Assembly (NCBI GenBank): GCA_017412705.1
Contig: JAFPWS010000038.1
Span: 1-64,000 of the forward strand
Length of the DNA stretch: 64,000 nt
Source: Prevotella sp.
GTDB lineage: Bacteria; Bacteroidota; Bacteroidia; Bacteroidales; Bacteroidaceae
Direction of reading: 5' to 3'
Below the pieces are notes generated by a model. The model saw only the letters and a program-made list of their open reading frames with translations, was not told where the DNA came from and did not search any database. How positions within the stretch are numbered: the first letter of the stretch is position 1; every line of letters starts with the position of its first letter. The position numbers and the translations under genes are program-made. This document shows positions 54,649-62,669 of this stretch, piece after piece.

Positions 54649-55221
54649 ATGGAGGTAGAACGCCATCCTTTACAGCCTTTCCTTCCAGAGGATACACGGT
54701 TACTGATGTTGGGTTCGTTTCCACCATCCAGAAAACGCTGGTCAATGGATTTCTTCTATCCGAATTATACAAACGACATGTGGAGGATCTTTGGACTTTG
54801 TTTCTTTGACGACAAGATGTACTTCGTAGATGAGGAACATAAGACCTTCAGACAGAAAAAAATAGAACTTCTGCTCAAGGAACATGGTATAGGTATTTAC
54901 GATACGGCAACCGCTGTGGTGCGCACCCAAGGAACGGCTGCCGACAAGGACCTGGAGGTGGTTGAACCAACGGATTTGGAAGCTTTGCTTGAGAGAATCC
55001 CTCATTGCGTGGCCATTGTTACGACAGGTGAGAAGGCTACCAGCGTGTTTTGTGAGCACTTTGCCGTCAAGGCACCTAAGGTGGGCTCTTTCACGGAGTT
55101 CTCGTTTGGCTCGCGAGTGCTTCGGCTCTACCGGATGCCCAGCTCGTCAAGGGCATATCCGATGAAGGTGGAGCGGAAGGCTGCGTATTATCAGCCGATG
55201 TTCGATGAAATTGTAAAGTAA
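54649..55221 (+). CDS. Uracil-DNA glycosylase-like (MUG-type) protein
   Basis: A 190-residue protein of the UDG superfamily, which removes damaged bases. Family signs are the GSFPPSRKRWSMDFFYPNY opening (about residues 22-40, water-activating loop plus Phe), MWRIFG and the C-terminal MPSSSRAYP (DNA-intercalation loop). The loop replaces the usual Asn/Asp of UDG motif A with Ser-Phe-Pro, so activity may differ from classic uracil removal. It is 4 bp downstream of the EEP gene and 19 bp upstream of uridine kinase, most likely one transcript. Confidence 0.8.
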   Translation: MEVERHPLQPFLPEDTRLLMLGSFPPSRKRWSMDFFYPNYTNDMWRIFGLCFFDDKMYFVDEEHKTFRQKKIELLLKEHGIGIYDTATAVVRTQGTAADKDLEVVEPTDLEALLERIPHCVAIVTTGEKATSVFCEHFAVKAPKVGSFTEFSFGSRVLRLYRMPSSSRAYPMKVERKAAYYQPMFDEIVK

Positions 55222-55240
55222 AATTTAAGTATAAACAGAG

Positions 55241-55855
55241 ATGACGATTATAGGAATAGCAGGCGGAACGGGGTCAGGAAAGACCACCGTCGTCAAACAA
55301 ATTACCGAGGTGTTACCCGCTCATTGTGCAGCCATAGTTCCGTTGGACTCATACTATAACGATACGACTGGGTTGACGGATGAGGAGCGCAAAGCCATCA
55401 ACTTTGACCATCCTGACGCCTTCGACTGGAAACTGTTGACGGAGCACATTAAACAGCTAAAAAGCGGGCAGGCTATCGAGCAGCCCACCTACTCGTATCT
55501 TGTCTCGAACCGTCTGCCTGAGACCGTTCATGTAGAACCTAAGCCTGTCATTATTCTTGAAGGTATCATGACATTGCACTATAAGAAGTTACGCGATATG
55601 ATGGACCTCAAGATTTTTGTCGAGACAGATGCTGACACGCGGCTCATTCGTAACATTCGTCGTGACGTAGTGGAGCGTGGACGTACGGTGGAGATGGTGC
55701 TGGACCGTTATGAAAAGGTACTTAAGCCTATGCACGAACAGTTTATCGAGCCCACGAAGAAGTTTGCCGACCTTATTATACCATGGGGTCACGAGAACAA
55801 AACTGGCATTCATATTCTGAAAACCTATATTGAAGGAATTGTAACAAATGTGTGA
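55241..55855 (+). CDS. udk: Uridine kinase
   Basis: Phosphorylates uridine and cytidine in pyrimidine salvage. The 204-residue protein has a P-loop (GIAGGTGSGKTTVVKQI), the DSYYND catalytic Asp segment, NFDHPDAFDW, the PTYSYL lid and the RNIRRDVVERGRT arginines of uridine kinases. The length is normal. It is the last gene of the EEP-UDG-udk operon and is followed by an intrinsic terminator. Confidence 0.94.
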   Translation: MTIIGIAGGTGSGKTTVVKQITEVLPAHCAAIVPLDSYYNDTTGLTDEERKAINFDHPDAFDWKLLTEHIKQLKSGQAIEQPTYSYLVSNRLPETVHVEPKPVIILEGIMTLHYKKLRDMMDLKIFVETDADTRLIRNIRRDVVERGRTVEMVLDRYEKVLKPMHEQFIEPTKKFADLIIPWGHENKTGIHILKTYIEGIVTNV

Positions 55856-55886
55856 TATTTCTTATTTTTCATCCTAAAACACCTAT

Positions 55887-55917
55887 AACCCGCCAAAATT
55901 GAGCGGGTTTTCTTTTT
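55887..55917 (+). terminator. Intrinsic terminator after uridine kinase
   Basis: AACCCGC (55887-55893) pairs with GCGGGTT (55903-55909), then TTTCTTTTT. It separates the udk operon from the headgroup cassette. Confidence 0.85.
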
Positions 55918-55935
55918 ATAATGAATAAAAATTAG

Positions 55936-55943
55936 TACCTTTG
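55936..55943 (+). promoter_or_regulatory. Promoter -7 box of the aminotransferase-led cassette
   Basis: TACCTTTG, 31 bp before the ATG at 55974. No TTTG is visible at the -33 position. Confidence 0.6.
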
Positions 55944-55973
55944 CATCCAAATTTGTAAAATAGCAACTAAGAA

Positions 55974-57023
55974 ATGGAAAAACAGATGAATTATCTCGAC
56001 CGTAACGAGTTTAATTTCGAACCAAGCCAAAAGGTGATAGACGCCATAAAGAATTTTAATCCCAAAGATCTCTGCTTCTACACCCGCATCTACGATCAGG
56101 GCAAGAAAAGTGTCATCAGCGTTCGCTTGAGTGAAATCTACCACGTTCCAGAGGAGCAGGTGCTGTTGACCTATGGCGGCGAGGATATGCTGAAGAATGC
56201 TATCCACTACTTCCTCATGCTGGGTGACAACAAGAAGATTCTCATTCCTGAGTTCTCATGGTGGTACTATAACCGTGTAGCCTCTGAGTGTGGCGGTACC
56301 TTCGAGATGTACCCTCTGCACGAGTTTGAGGACACCTTTGCCTACGACGTTGACGAGGTTATTGAATACACCAATCGTATTCATCCCCGTATGTTGCTGC
56401 TGGCCTCGCCCAACAACCCTACGGGTAACTGTCTGACAAGCGGACAGATAGGCCGTATCATGGAGCATATTCCTGCTGACACAATGGTGCTCATCGACGA
56501 GGCCTACGCCAGCTTTATTACTACCGATACGGACTACATTGCCCCGCTGGTGAACAAATACAACAACCTGATTATCTCGCGTACCTTGTCTAAGTTCTAT
56601 GGTCTGCCTGGCCTGCGCTGTGGCTTTGGATTCATTGGTGCTGGTCACGACCAGTTCCTGAGCTACGTCAACAAGTATCTGGGCTACAACCGCTTCTCTG
56701 AGGCCGTAGCCTTGGCTGCCCTCGACAGCGACGAGCATTATCGCCATGTAGCCGACGACATGGAGTGGGGACGCCAGCTGTATAAGAAGGAGTTGGGCTC
56801 GCTGCCGGGCTTCAAGGTATATAAGTCGGTGGCTAACTTCATTCTCATCAAGTATCCTGTGGAGATTAAGGAGCAGCTGATGGAGGCTCTGAAGATTCAG
56901 GACTATAAGATTAAGTTCATGGGTGACAAGGGCTTGGAGTCGTGCCTGCGTATCACGCTGGGTCGTAAGGAACAGACGCAGACCGTAGTCGACACCATCC
57001 TCAAGATAATAGGTAAAAAATAA
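55974..57023 (+). CDS. HisC/CobD-like PLP-dependent aminotransferase or decarboxylase
   Basis: A 349-residue fold-type I PLP enzyme with the HisC layout. It has YGGEDMLKNAIHYF (cofactor phosphate site), LLLASPNNPTGN, VLIDEAYASF (PLP Asp) and ISRTLSKFYGLPGLRCGFGF with the Schiff-base Lys. It is annotated as histidinol-phosphate aminotransferase by resemblance, but there is no his operon here. The three following genes handle CDP-alcohols and membrane lipids, so it may make an amino-alcohol phosphate or its precursor. HisC and CobD (a threonine-phosphate decarboxylase) cannot be separated by eye. Confidence 0.75.
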   Translation: MEKQMNYLDRNEFNFEPSQKVIDAIKNFNPKDLCFYTRIYDQGKKSVISVRLSEIYHVPEEQVLLTYGGEDMLKNAIHYFLMLGDNKKILIPEFSWWYYNRVASECGGTFEMYPLHEFEDTFAYDVDEVIEYTNRIHPRMLLLASPNNPTGNCLTSGQIGRIMEHIPADTMVLIDEAYASFITTDTDYIAPLVNKYNNLIISRTLSKFYGLPGLRCGFGFIGAGHDQFLSYVNKYLGYNRFSEAVALAALDSDEHYRHVADDMEWGRQLYKKELGSLPGFKVYKSVANFILIKYPVEIKEQLMEALKIQDYKIKFMGDKGLESCLRITLGRKEQTQTVVDTILKIIGKK

Positions 57024-57044
57024 AAATAATATTCTGCTGCCACA

Positions 57045-57794
57045 ATGATAGGAGTCATCTTAGCTGCGGGTATGGCCAAGCGCCTGCGTCCGCTGACAGA
57101 TAACAAGCCTAAGTGTCTGCTTGAGGTGGGCGGGCGTACATTGTTGGAACGCACCGTCTGTTCGATGCAACAGGCTGGCATCAGCGAGTTTGTTGTGGTG
57201 ACGGGCTATTGCGCTGACCAAATCCGTAACTTCCTTAACGATTATAGTAACAAGCAGGCAGCTGACAGCCGGAAGCCTTGTTTCGCATTCCTGCACAATG
57301 CCGATTACGAGCACAACAACAACATCTTCTCTTTGTGGATGTCTATGGAGATAGTGCGTGGCAAGGAGTTTCTGCTGATGGACAGCGACATTCTCTGCGA
57401 TCCTGCTGCTGTTGTCCGTATTGCCCAGGAGGCAGGGCCTGCCCTGGCTCTTAACCGTCACGAGTGTGGCGAGGAGGAAATAAAGGTCATCGTCGATGGC
57501 GAGGGGCGTATTACAGAGATCAGCAAGGTGTGCAGCATTCAGGACGCCATTGGCGAGTCGGTAGGCATTGAGAAGATGACGGCCGACTATAGCGAGGCAA
57601 TTTACCACGAGCTGAAGCAGATGATAGAGTGCGAGGGCCTGGTTGACGTATTCTACGAGCGGGCCTTTGAACGCCTGATTCCTCAGGGACATACCTTCAA
57701 GGTGGTCGATACCACCGACTATTTTTCCTACGAGCTTGACACTCCGGAGGATTTTGAGCGTGCCCAGCAGCTCATTCCCAAGGAGCTATTGTAA
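57045..57794 (+). CDS. LicC-like nucleotidyltransferase
   Basis: A 249-residue NTP transferase. The signature MIGVILAAGMAKRLRPLTDN, NKPKCLLEVGGRTLLERTV and HNADYEHNNNIFSLWMSME resemble LicC (CTP:phosphocholine cytidylyltransferase) and the inositol-1-phosphate cytidylyltransferase of archaea. The metal Asp is in LLMDSDILCD. It would activate a small alcohol phosphate to the CDP form. It lies 21 bp after the aminotransferase and 12 bp before the CDP-alcohol transferase, the predicted next step. Confidence 0.82.
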   Translation: MIGVILAAGMAKRLRPLTDNKPKCLLEVGGRTLLERTVCSMQQAGISEFVVVTGYCADQIRNFLNDYSNKQAADSRKPCFAFLHNADYEHNNNIFSLWMSMEIVRGKEFLLMDSDILCDPAAVVRIAQEAGPALALNRHECGEEEIKVIVDGEGRITEISKVCSIQDAIGESVGIEKMTADYSEAIYHELKQMIECEGLVDVFYERAFERLIPQGHTFKVVDTTDYFSYELDTPEDFERAQQLIPKELL

Positions 57795-57806
57795 TAGACA
57801 TTCATC

Positions 57807-58787
57807 ATGGATAAGAATTTTAAAGCATCACTGAAGTCCTCTGAGACCGAAGACTGGCTGGACCTTCACGTGATTCGTCCTTTCTGCTATTATTGCGCAT
57901 TGGCCTTTGCCAAGTTCGATGTGCATCCCAATACCGTCACCATCTGGTCAATGATTATCGGTGCTGCCAGCACCATATTCTTTGCCTGTGGCAGCTTCTA
58001 CTACTCAGGTTGGTGGGGACTTGGCATGAACCTCATTGCCATCTTCCTGCTGATGGTAGCTGACATCTTCGACTGCACCGACGGTCAGTTGGCCCGAATG
58101 ACAGGTAAGAAAAGCCGCTTGGGACGTATCCTTGACGGTGTGGCGGGTTTCACATGGTTCGTACCTATTTATCATGGACTGGTCTATCGTTTCTATTTGC
58201 ACCACGATATTGAATTCTCGTTGCTGGGCATTGCCAATACGCAGGAGAACGCGCTCATAGCCACTGCTGTGGTCTACGTGCTGGGCGTTATCTCTGGTGT
58301 CATGGGTATTGCCGGGCAGCAGCGCATGGCCGATTATTATATCCAGGTACACCTGTTCTTCCTGAAGGGCGAGAAGGGCTCCGAACTCGACAACTCGAAG
58401 CGCCAGCAGGAAATCTACGACCAGATGGACAGCTCGACACCCAAGGTTGAACGCTATTTCCAGAAGTCGTATATTGACTACACCAAGAAGCAGGAGGCCG
58501 TAACGCCTCAGTTCCAAAATCTTTTGGCCAGGCTACGTGAGAAGTTCGGCAGCACGGACAATATTCCTGATACAGTACGCCAGGACTTTCTGCGCCAGTC
58601 GCGTCCGGTCATTACGTTGAATGGTCTGCTTACTTTCAACTTCCGTTCCTTCTGGTTGTTCCTCTTTTGCCTGCTCGATATTCCTGTCTGCAACTTCCTG
58701 TTCGAGATATTTGCCATGGGACTGCTGGCCTGGTACGTGAATCATCGTCATGAGGCCTTCTGCCGTCGCATAGCTTCTAATCTTTAA
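57807..58787 (+). CDS. CDP-alcohol phosphatidyltransferase family protein with altered motif
   Basis: A 326-residue membrane protein with about six helices that would transfer a phospho-alcohol from CDP to an acceptor. The family motif is D-x2-D-G-x2-A-R-x8-G-x3-D-x3-D. Here D89, D92, G93, A96, R97, G106 and D110 are present, but residue 114, expected to be the fourth Asp (the base), is Gly. The long C-terminal part (about 180-270) is charged and cytoplasmic. The neighbours supply a nucleotidyltransferase and a flippase-like protein. Lipid headgroup transfer is the likeliest role, with a soluble diester as alternative. Confidence 0.82.
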   Translation: MDKNFKASLKSSETEDWLDLHVIRPFCYYCALAFAKFDVHPNTVTIWSMIIGAASTIFFACGSFYYSGWWGLGMNLIAIFLLMVADIFDCTDGQLARMTGKKSRLGRILDGVAGFTWFVPIYHGLVYRFYLHHDIEFSLLGIANTQENALIATAVVYVLGVISGVMGIAGQQRMADYYIQVHLFFLKGEKGSELDNSKRQQEIYDQMDSSTPKVERYFQKSYIDYTKKQEAVTPQFQNLLARLREKFGSTDNIPDTVRQDFLRQSRPVITLNGLLTFNFRSFWLFLFCLLDIPVCNFLFEIFAMGLLAWYVNHRHEAFCRRIASNL

Positions 58788-58820
58788 TCGCGAAGTGTTA
58801 ACAGCAAAAAGCTAACTGCT

Positions 58821-59876
58821 ATGAACTGGACTAAACAACGTCTCAACAACCTCTTCTTCATCATCGGTGTAGCCGCTGTGGTGGTAATGCTGTTCACGTT
58901 CGACGTTAGCTTCATAGAGCTATGGCAGCATCTTTGCCATGCCGGTTACTGGCTCATTCCCATTGTTGGCGTGTGGTTCTTGGTTTATGGCATTAATGCC
59001 AGGTCGTGGTGGTGTATCATCAAGGGAAATGTAGGCTCAAAGACATTGCCTGTCAGCTTTAAGACGATTTACCGCCTGACTATTACGGGCTATGCTCTCA
59101 ACTATGCTACTCCCGTCGGAGGCTTGGGTGGTGAACCTTATCGTATCATGGAGTTGTCGAAGTACATCGATAAACAGCATGCCACATCAAGCGTCATTCT
59201 ATATGCCATGATGCATTTCTTTGGACACTTCATCTTCTGGTTTGTTTCGATCTTTATCTATTTGGCATTGGTGGCTGTTGGCGATATGCCTCTCACAACG
59301 GCTATTGGCACTATTTTGGGCATTATCATTGTCTTCTGCCTTGTAGCTTTCTACCTGTTTTCCCGAGGCTACCGTAAAGGACTGGTTGTCAAAACTATCC
59401 GTTGGATAGGCAAGATTCCTGGACTAAAGGGTTGGAGTACTCGTTTCTCCGAGCGTCATGCAGAAGCGATGCATAATATTGACACGCAGATAGCCTCCTT
59501 CTATGGTCAGGACAAGCAGGCGTTCTATAGTAGTCTCTTCCTGGAATTTTTCTCTCGTGTCGTTCAGAGCTCTGAGGTATTGTTTATGCTCTTGCTCTTT
59601 GGCATTGACAATAGTGGAGGCTTTTTTGGTATTGCTATTACTTATCTACACAGCATTCTCATTGTGGCTTTTACCACGCTGTTTGCCAACCTCATAGGTT
59701 TCCTGCCCATGCAGTTAGGTGTCCAGGAGGGTGGTTTCGTGCTCTCCATTGCAGCCCTTGGCCTTTCTGCAGCGCTGGGCATCTTTGTCAGCATTATCTG
59801 CCGAGTCCGCGAAATTATATGGATTGTGGTAGGTCTTCTTCTGATGAAGGTTGACCAGGGAGAGTCTCAGAGCTGA
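58821..59876 (+). CDS. UPF0104 / lysylphosphatidylglycerol-synthase transmembrane-like (flippase-like) protein
   Basis: A 351-residue membrane protein with about eight helices. It resembles the N-terminal flippase part of MprF and the UPF0104 (AglD-like) family: the YALNYATPVGGLGGEPYRIM segment (about residues 92-111) and the C-terminal LPMQLGVQEGGFVLSIAALG with Gly-rich turns. It is last in the cassette and could flip the lipid made by the preceding enzymes. Its 3' end overlaps the converging HdeD-like gene by 62 bp. Confidence 0.85.
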   Translation: MNWTKQRLNNLFFIIGVAAVVVMLFTFDVSFIELWQHLCHAGYWLIPIVGVWFLVYGINARSWWCIIKGNVGSKTLPVSFKTIYRLTITGYALNYATPVGGLGGEPYRIMELSKYIDKQHATSSVILYAMMHFFGHFIFWFVSIFIYLALVAVGDMPLTTAIGTILGIIIVFCLVAFYLFSRGYRKGLVVKTIRWIGKIPGLKGWSTRFSERHAEAMHNIDTQIASFYGQDKQAFYSSLFLEFFSRVVQSSEVLFMLLLFGIDNSGGFFGIAITYLHSILIVAFTTLFANLIGFLPMQLGVQEGGFVLSIAALGLSAALGIFVSIICRVREIIWIVVGLLLMKVDQGESQS

Positions 59877-60483
59877 TTTCCTCATACGTATTCGCCACCT
59901 CTTCGAACTGACGGTCTGCCGCCTTACGGATGCTGTGAATCTTCAAGGCGTTGATAAGTTCTATTATACCGTATAAAATAGAACACCATCCCAGTATCAT
60001 CAAAGGCATTTCGGCAGACTCCATAGGCTTCAGCATAACGAAGAGTCCTGTCAGCAAGATGAGTGACGGACAGATCCAGAACCCGAAGGGTACGCTACCC
60101 AAACGGCGCGCAGCCACCAGGCTCATCAACTGCGTAATACCACCCAGTATGAGCACAGCAGCCAGCATATACATCAGTCCATTGATGAAAGCGTGGGGCG
60201 AAAGAGTCAGCACCAAACCCAGTATCACGCTTCCTGCTCCCACAATAGGGAAGGTAGGTTGACTTCCACTGATAATGCGGCCTTCACGGTCTGTAATGGT
60301 ATATTCCCCAGCGTGGCGCTTAGCCTGCCAGTAGGCTATCAGCGCAATGACACCCGACAGCAGGAATAGCCCGCCAATGGCCATTGTCAGCCACGTGACA
60401 CCGTCGTCAGGAAACTTAATCAGCAACACACCAATCACTATGGCGCACAAGGCACGGAACACAGAACTCTGCAGTATTTTCAT
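59815..60483 (-). CDS. HdeD/DUF308 family membrane protein
   Basis: A 222-residue membrane protein with six helices in three hairpins, as in HdeD: IVIGVLLIKFPDDGVTWLTM, LVLTLSPHAFINGLMYML and LTGLFVMLKPMESAEMPLMI. HdeD gives acid tolerance in E. coli at high cell density; the role of other members is not known. The acidic hydrophilic C-terminus (about 190-222) lies over the converging flippase gene. A TAACTTTG box (60511-60518) lies 28 bp upstream of the start. Confidence 0.85.
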   Translation of the reverse strand: MKILQSSVFRALCAIVIGVLLIKFPDDGVTWLTMAIGGLFLLSGVIALIAYWQAKRHAGEYTITDREGRIISGSQPTFPIVGAGSVILGLVLTLSPHAFINGLMYMLAAVLILGGITQLMSLVAARRLGSVPFGFWICPSLILLTGLFVMLKPMESAEMPLMILGWCSILYGIIELINALKIHSIRKAADRQFEEVANTYEEISSETLPGQPSSEEDLPQSI

Positions 60484-60510
60484 TGTCTTACACTTTACTT
60501 AATGACGGGG

Positions 60511-60518
60511 CAAAGTTA
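60511..60518 (-). promoter_or_regulatory. Promoter -7 box of the HdeD-like gene
   Basis: TAACTTTG on the minus strand, 28 bp before the ATG at 60483. Confidence 0.6.
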
Positions 60519-60572
60519 ATCAATTTATGAACAACAGCCAAAAGTTTTTGAAGAAAAATGAGGAAACAGCGG

Positions 60573-60609
60573 CGAGCCGCCACCTCGCATAGGGCAAGAT
60601 GACGGCTCG
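60573..60609 (-). terminator. Hairpin downstream of the truncated surface-protein gene
   Basis: CGAGCCG (60573-60579) pairs with CGGCTCG (60603-60609), about 26 bp after the stop. The tail is only moderately T-rich on the minus strand. Confidence 0.4.
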
Positions 60610-60634
60610 TACTTTGTTTACATGAGCTCTCCGC

Positions 60635-61264
60635 CTACTTCACCACGACCTTCTTGCCATTGACAATGTAGACGCCCTTCTTCGTAGGCTGGCCTTGCAG
60701 CTTGCGGCCGTCAAGGGTATAGTAGTCATCGACAGATGAACGTGAATCCTTAATAGTATCAATCCCTGTTGCACCGGGAGTCACCTTGATGCTGTATATC
60801 TTCACAGCATCGGCAGGTGCTGCACGATGTGCGGGAGCCGCACTCGAGCCGATGATGGCGTAGATATAGACGTAGGTGTCCTCGGCCACGTCGTAGCTTA
60901 CCACCACGTCGCCCTGCTCAGTCTTTGAGGCAATCATCGGTGTCTGGTTGCCCACCTGAACTACTAACTGTGCATTACCCGTAGTCTTCACATTCACCAT
61001 GATTGTGCCCTTGCCAGCAGCCACCTTCAGAATCAGGCCGTTGAAGTTCTCCTTCACCTCGCTTGACCCTGGTGTGGCGTCCGTAATCTGCCCCATGTTG
61101 GTTGTCTGGCTGATGACCACGCTCTTGTCGCTTGCATCATAGCCTTCCGAACCGACATTGTAGTAAACGTCGTTCACTACATTGTCAGATAAGTTCTCGT
61201 TGCCCAAATCACGTGCCCCAGATAATCTATCTAAAAGGCATCGTCTAAACGTAATTGAAAGCTA
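60635..61264 (-). pseudogene. 5'-truncated remnant of a secreted surface protein
   Basis: The open frame starts directly after a TAG at about 61265 with no ATG and only a TTG (61207) to start from. There is no signal peptide, although the C-terminal tail YYTLDGRKLQGQPTKKGVYI is the kind found on exported Prevotella proteins. The middle (SVVISQTTNMGQITDATPGS, VAAGKGTIMVNVKTTGNAQL) reads like the C-terminal domain of a large surface protein, perhaps a leucine-rich-repeat one. A deletion or recombination near 61260 seems to have removed the rest. It follows another secreted protein gene by 30 bp. Confidence 0.65.
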
Positions 61265-61293
61265 TTGTTAAAATTTCACCATAGCCTTTTTAA

Positions 61294-61806
61294 TTAATAT
61301 TGTTTGATAAATTCGCCTTTTAAAGTACTAAAATGCCCATTTGTTGTGTCACCTTCAAAAGTTATAGTTTTGCCATCAGAGCTAAGTTTATAAGCAGAAG
61401 AATACGCTATACTTCCATTTGGTGCAGTAATAGTTAAAACCCCTCCACTAACAGACCATTTGGCACCTCCTGTATAGGTCCAGTTTGGAGTGGCATTATT
61501 ACCCCATTCTGTATAAGCTGCTTCGCCATTGGCGTCTAGCTTTAAACCAATATAGTGACCTAAATAAGAACCTGTGGTGTATTCCTGATGATATTGAGTC
61601 CAAATTCCAACCAATTCACTAGAAGGATCACTGCTATTATTATCGCTGTCTGTTCTCTCACGAAAAAAAGTGCGTACAATCTCCTCTGTGTTAACGACAA
61701 TCTCTGTACCATCGGTCTTCTCAACAACCATCTCATATTTCTTTTGTCCGAAGACTGCTATGTGGTACAAACCTACCAGTGCTAATAATAATGCTATTCT
61801 TTTCAT
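61294..61806 (-). CDS. Small secreted lipocalin-like protein
   Basis: A 170-residue protein with a signal (MKRIALLLALVGLYHIAVFG), a short beta motif (YEMVVEKTDGTEIVVNTEEI), a Ser/Asp-rich linker (DSDNNSSDPSS) and an eight-strand-like domain beginning LVGIWTQYHQE. The GxW opening and alternating strands suggest a lipocalin-like fold. Ligand is unknown. It looks A+T-rich relative to the neighbours. It starts 12 bp after the preceding secreted protein gene, so the two are co-transcribed. Confidence 0.65.
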   Translation of the reverse strand: MKRIALLLALVGLYHIAVFGQKKYEMVVEKTDGTEIVVNTEEIVRTFFRERTDSDNNSSDPSSELVGIWTQYHQEYTTGSYLGHYIGLKLDANGEAAYTEWGNNATPNWTYTGGAKWSVSGGVLTITAPNGSIAYSSAYKLSSDGKTITFEGDTTNGHFSTLKGEFIKQY

Positions 61807-61818
61807 TGTTCCTGATGT

Positions 61819-62262
61819 TTACTTGTTAATGACTTTGATTTTGTTGTTTGGTGTACTGATGATAAAAGCGCCCTTCGGCAGGCTTCCCATATTGATATCA
61901 AGGATGCCCGAACTGTCGGGGGCATACCCGCCTATGGCCTTTCCGTCAAGAGTGTGGACGGAAGCAGACGTATTCTCTTTGATACCTGTGAATATGATAT
62001 GACCGTCACGGTATTGAGGAGCGGCAGATGTCTCATGAATCCCGGAAACGGCTCCCACCTGATAGTCGTCAATGTCATCAAGCGGAATGCTGATGGTAGT
62101 GAAGTCATTTGTCACAACCATGTTCTCTCCCTCAAAGGTGATGACCGGGTTGGTGGATAACTCCAAAATGGTCTCATTGCCACTCTTCTGCCGGATGGTA
62201 ATACTTTCGGCACATACAGTCGTGACGACGGACAGAAGTAATAGTAGTAGTCTTACCTTCAT
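61819..62262 (-). CDS. Small secreted protein with C-terminal sorting-like tail
   Basis: A 147-residue protein: signal MKVRLLLLLLSVVTTVCA, one beta-rich motif (ITIRQKSGNETILELSTN, VITFEGENMVVTNDFTTISI, DIDDYQV) and a tail (SVHTLDGKAIGGYAPDSSGI, LPKGAFIISTPNNKIKVIN) that resembles shortened type IX secretion tails. No enzymatic motif is seen. It starts the operon with the lipocalin-like gene and the truncated remnant, whose own tail is similar. Confidence 0.6.
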   Translation of the reverse strand: MKVRLLLLLLSVVTTVCAESITIRQKSGNETILELSTNPVITFEGENMVVTNDFTTISIPLDDIDDYQVGAVSGIHETSAAPQYRDGHIIFTGIKENTSASVHTLDGKAIGGYAPDSSGILDINMGSLPKGAFIISTPNNKIKVINK

Positions 62263-62669
62263 ATTGCATTACATAAAATAAAAAAAACGGAACTATTCGA
62301 TACTTATCCGAAGTATGGTTACCGCCAAGTGACCTATCACAAACAAACACGAATAGTCCACGCCTATCAAGCGTGGACTTTTATCTGCCTGTCCTCTGTG
62401 ACGAATGTTTTGGCGGTATTCTACTTCTGAGAACAAAGAGCAAAAGCTCAATATCTATTTAAAAGTACGAACAGGAACGCTAACCTGTAAGTTAATAATT
62501 TTGTTTATTTTAATTTTGGGCTTGTCGCCCTTTGATTTGTCCCTGTGGTCGGGCGGCACCTGGTGCGGCCTCATCCCAATGTACTTAATTAATTTCAGCT
62601 CATAGGCTGTCGGTTTTAAGGGGTTACACTTTATTGTTGTTTATTTCTCTAAAAGTTCTTTTTCCAGTC
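62263..62669. other. Gene-free region with nested inverted repeats
   Basis: No supported coding sequence. A perfect 9-bp hairpin, AGTCCACGC/GCGTGGACT (62355-62363 and 62371-62379) followed by TTTTAT, acts like a plus-strand terminator. It is nested in a 9-bp outer pair, TACCGCCAA/TTGGCGGTA (62320-62328 and 62410-62418). This may be an end of an old mobile element. The rest (62420-62669) shows nothing notable beyond a GC-rich patch at 62540-62580. Confidence 0.5.

Noticed and set aside
55974-57023. hisC of the histidine pathway
   Set aside because: No other his gene is nearby and the operon partners are CDP-alcohol enzymes; the symbol was left empty although true HisC activity is not excluded.
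55974-59876. Phosphonate biosynthesis cluster
   Set aside because: The nucleotidyltransferase and CDP-alcohol transferase recall PntC-type clusters, but PEP mutase and phosphonopyruvate decarboxylase are absent.
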